This document shows, in pieces, positions 6,635 to 8,154 of a DNA stretch of 8,154 nucleotides. How positions within the stretch are numbered: position 1 is the first letter of the stretch; every line of letters begins with the position of its first letter. The notes under the pieces were generated by a model. It was not told where the DNA came from and ran no database searches. It saw only the letters and a list, made by a program, of their open reading frames with translations. Source of the DNA: JAADGZ01 sp964596835. Lineage in GTDB: Bacteria; Pseudomonadota; Gammaproteobacteria; UBA6429; Thiohalophilaceae. The stretch spans positions 1 to 8,154 of the forward strand of contig CAZQVV010000118.1 in assembly GCA_964596835.1 (NCBI GenBank), given 5' to 3'. The position numbers and the translations under genes were made by a program.

Positions 6635-7009
6635 AAAACATCCTCTGCTAATTTAACCCTGGCATCACAGGCCGTTCGCACAAGACCCGCCTGGATACCT
6701 TGCTCATCTGTCTGCTCATAGTAAGAAATGAACTTCCCCGCCGCAAGTTGCGGTTTACATTTATGCGAACCATTTTCTCCCGGCCTGCCTGATCCAGGGA
6801 AAACATCATGAAGGTCATTTCCCATTCTGAGTTTATTGCAGAGCAAATAAAAATCCCTGACATCCCGTCAGTTTGTTGCTAAAGTTAATTTATCGTTAAA
6901 TCAGGGGTTCCAAATCTCTCGTTCTTCCGGAACCTTGCCCTTTGGCGATGGTCACCTCCACGAAAGAATAAAGGTTTACTATAAAACTAATACTAAAAAA
7001 GGAGCTTTC
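6635..7009. other. 375-bp divergent intergenic region, no convincing gene
   Basis: This gap separates the egtD start (minus) from the DUF5996 start (plus) and must hold both promoters. Two overlapping minus-strand frames (87 and 71 codons) cover 6583-6863 but resemble no family I know and contradict each other. On the plus strand there is a 24-codon frame at 6808-6882 (MKVISHSEFIAEQIK...) with AGGGA 7 nt before its ATG. Short dyads occur at 6859-6873 (CTGAC/GTCAG, loop ATCCC) and 6906-6934 (GGTTCC/GGAACC, 17-nt loop). A TATAAA at 6980-6985 could be a -10 box for the downstream gene, but no matching -35 is visible. Confidence 0.6.
6999..7004 (+). promoter_or_regulatory. Shine-Dalgarno site that fixes the DUF5996 start
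   Basis: AAGGAG lies 5 nt before the ATG at 7010. It decides this start over an in-frame TTG at 6935, which would add 25 residues unlike the family and has no comparable site. Confidence 0.8.
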
Positions 7010-7906
7010 ATGTTACCTCAATTGCCACTTGATAAATGGGAAGACACCAAGAACACCCTGCATTTATTTATGCAAATCGTGGGTAAAATCCGACTCAGCC
7101 TGTCTCCTAAAACAAACCACTGGTGGCATGTGCCCCTGTATGTATCCTGCCGGGGACTTAGCACCCGCCCTATTCCCTATATTGAACGCTGGTTCGAGAT
7201 TCAGTTCGATTTTATTGATCATCAATTGCATGTTTTGTGTAGTGACGGCCGTCAGGAATCTTTTTCATTAGAGGGCCAGTCCGTCGCCGGCTTTTATCAG
7301 TCATTATTTGACGCCCTAAAGAAGATTGAAGTTCAGGTTTCGATTACCGCCAAACCCTATGACGTCCCCTTCAGCAACATCCCTTTTGCAAAAGACACGA
7401 CACATGCCAGTTATGATCCGCAATGGGTCACAAAATATTGGCAAGCACTGGGCTTTGTGAATTCCACCTTCGAGGTTTTTCGCGCCCGTTTTATCGGCAA
7501 AAGCACGCCCGTCCATTTGTTTTGGCATCATGCTGATCTGGCGCTGAGTCGTTTTTCCGGTAAAAAAGCGCCTAAACTCGAAGGACGATCCAAAGCCGAT
7601 CAGGAAGCCTATTCACATGAGGTTATCAGTTTCGGTTACTGGGTGGGGGATGATACCGTTCGCGAACCCGCGTTTTACGCCTATGTTTACCCTGAGCCTG
7701 AAAACATGACGGATGAACCGCTAACCCCCACTGAAGCCACCTGGTTTACCGATTACGGCTATGCCATGGCATTTTTACCTTATGAAGCGGTACGCAAAGC
7801 AAAGCAACCGAATGAGTATTTACTCGGTTTTCTGGAAAATGCTTATCAACTCTGTGCCAGACGCGCCGGTTGGGATGTCGAAAGTTTAACGCTGCAACCA
7901 ACTTAA
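7010..7906 (+). CDS. DUF5996 family protein of unknown function
   Basis: The 298-aa product matches my memory of the DUF5996 family, with its N-terminal LPLDKWEDTKNTLHLFMQIV (residues 5-24), NHWWHVPLYVS (36-46), a central FRARFIGKSTPVHLFWHHAD (157-176) followed by LALSRFSG (177-184), EVISFGYWVGDD (204-215) and FYAYVYPEP (222-230). Family length is about 300 aa, so the gene appears complete. It is rich in Trp, His and Tyr and has no signal peptide or membrane helix, so it is probably a soluble cytoplasmic protein. The conserved WEDTKNTLH and FWHHAD/SRFSG blocks could form a ligand or metal site, but no biochemical function is known to me. A strong ribosome-binding site precedes the ATG. It is transcribed divergently from egtD and followed by a tandem repeat, so it is probably a single-gene unit. 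Confidence 0.87.
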   Translation: MLPQLPLDKWEDTKNTLHLFMQIVGKIRLSLSPKTNHWWHVPLYVSCRGLSTRPIPYIERWFEIQFDFIDHQLHVLCSDGRQESFSLEGQSVAGFYQSLFDALKKIEVQVSITAKPYDVPFSNIPFAKDTTHASYDPQWVTKYWQALGFVNSTFEVFRARFIGKSTPVHLFWHHADLALSRFSGKKAPKLEGRSKADQEAYSHEVISFGYWVGDDTVREPAFYAYVYPEPENMTDEPLTPTEATWFTDYGYAMAFLPYEAVRKAKQPNEYLLGFLENAYQLCARRAGWDVESLTLQPT

Positions 7907-7919
7907 CTGACTTAATGTC

Positions 7920-8054
7920 GTTCGCCCCGAACCCTTCGGCTTCGTCCAGGAGAGCCTTGTCGATCCGATTAATTCCGTTCGCCCTGAGTCCTTCGGCTTC
8001 GCTCAGGAGAGCCTTGTCGATCCGATTAATGCCGTTCGCCCTGAGCTTGTCGAA
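7920..8054. repeat. 57-bp tandem repeat (two full copies plus a shortened third) of a GTTCGCCCTGAG element
   Basis: Copies start at 7920, 7977 and 8034, exactly 57 bp apart, each opening with GTTCGCCC. Copies 1 and 2 differ at six of 57 positions. The third (8034-8054) joins GTTCGCCCTGAG directly to CTTGTCGA, lacking 24 bases of the middle part. In copy 2, CCTGAG (7983-7988) pairs with CTCAGG (8002-8007); the corresponding stem in copy 1 is partly broken. The third copy has the form CCCTGAGCTTGTCGAAGGG, a dispersed motif common in proteobacterial genomes by general knowledge. A partial unit end (TTAATGTC) precedes copy 1. It lies 13 bp after the DUF5996 stop. Confidence 0.85.
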
Positions 8055-8110
8055 GGGTTCATGCTGAGGTATTCCCAGGAATATTCTTTAAAAGCCAAAG
8101 GCTTATCTGT

Positions 8111-8140
8111 CCGCCAATGAACGCGAATACACGCAAATAA
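8111..8140. repeat. Degenerate 10-bp direct repeats
   Basis: Three consecutive decamers, CCGCCAATGA, ACGCGAATAC and ACGCAAATAA, share the pattern nCGCnAATnA/C. The 10-bp spacing places them on one face of the helix. The motif resembles the ACGCGAAT direct repeats seen between genes in various bacteria. Sequence ends soon after, so the context is unknown. Confidence 0.4.
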
Positions 8141-8154
8141 GGGCAAAAATATTG

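Noticed and set aside
6583..6863. Two overlapping minus-strand frames of 87 and 71 codons upstream of egtD
   Set aside because: They occupy the same DNA in different phases, one runs into egtD, and neither resembles a known family or a remnant of egtB that I could recognise.
7920..8054. CRISPR array
   Set aside because: There are no constant short repeats with unique spacers. The whole 57-bp unit is repeated, and no cas gene is present.
7870..8067. 65-codon plus-strand frame with repeated peptide (ALSIRL, FALSLSKG)
   Set aside because: It overlaps the end of the DUF5996 gene and then simply translates the 57-bp tandem repeat.

Overview
The window looks like ordinary chromosome from a Gram-negative bacterium, most likely a gammaproteobacterium. 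The evidence is an outer-membrane beta-barrel protein with a Sec signal and a C-terminal Phe, a lipobox lipoprotein, a retropepsin-like membrane-anchored protease of the type found in proteobacteria, and intergenic palindromes of kinds common in environmental (for example sulfur-oxidising) gammaproteobacteria. The order- or genus-level assignment is a guess. I see no rRNA, tRNA, CRISPR array, integrase or transposase.

Layout. Positions 1-73 hold what may be the last 23 codons of an upstream gene, overlapping by ATGA a 793-aa cytoplasmic GH15 glucoamylase (70-2451, +). Convergent to it, 21 bp away, is a 130-aa lipoprotein of unknown function (2473-2865, -). A divergent intergenic region carries a perfect 31-bp inverted repeat (2971-3044). 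It is followed by a probable two-gene unit: an N-carbamoylputrescine amidase-type nitrilase (3093-4025) and a membrane-anchored retropepsin-like aspartic protease (4044-4559). Next comes a beta-barrel outer membrane protein resembling the TIGR04219 family (4699-5466). Convergent to it is an EgtD-type histidine methyltransferase (5663-6634, -). The gap between these two is packed with two palindromic repeats. A 375-bp divergent region without a convincing gene leads to a DUF5996-family protein (7010-7906, +), followed by a 57-bp tandem repeat (7920-8054) and AT-rich sequence to the edge.

The genes do not form one pathway. They are housekeeping or accessory metabolism: alpha-glucan hydrolysis (GH15), polyamine synthesis from agmatine (AguB, with no AguA visible), hercynine/ergothioneine synthesis (EgtD, with no EgtB visible), and envelope proteins. 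The most distinctive property is the density of interspersed repeats: at least three families, one in nearly every gap between transcription units. Two of the elements share a core architecture (TAGGnTGG, 12-13 nt, GAAACCCA). I found no convincing previously undescribed defence or mobile system.
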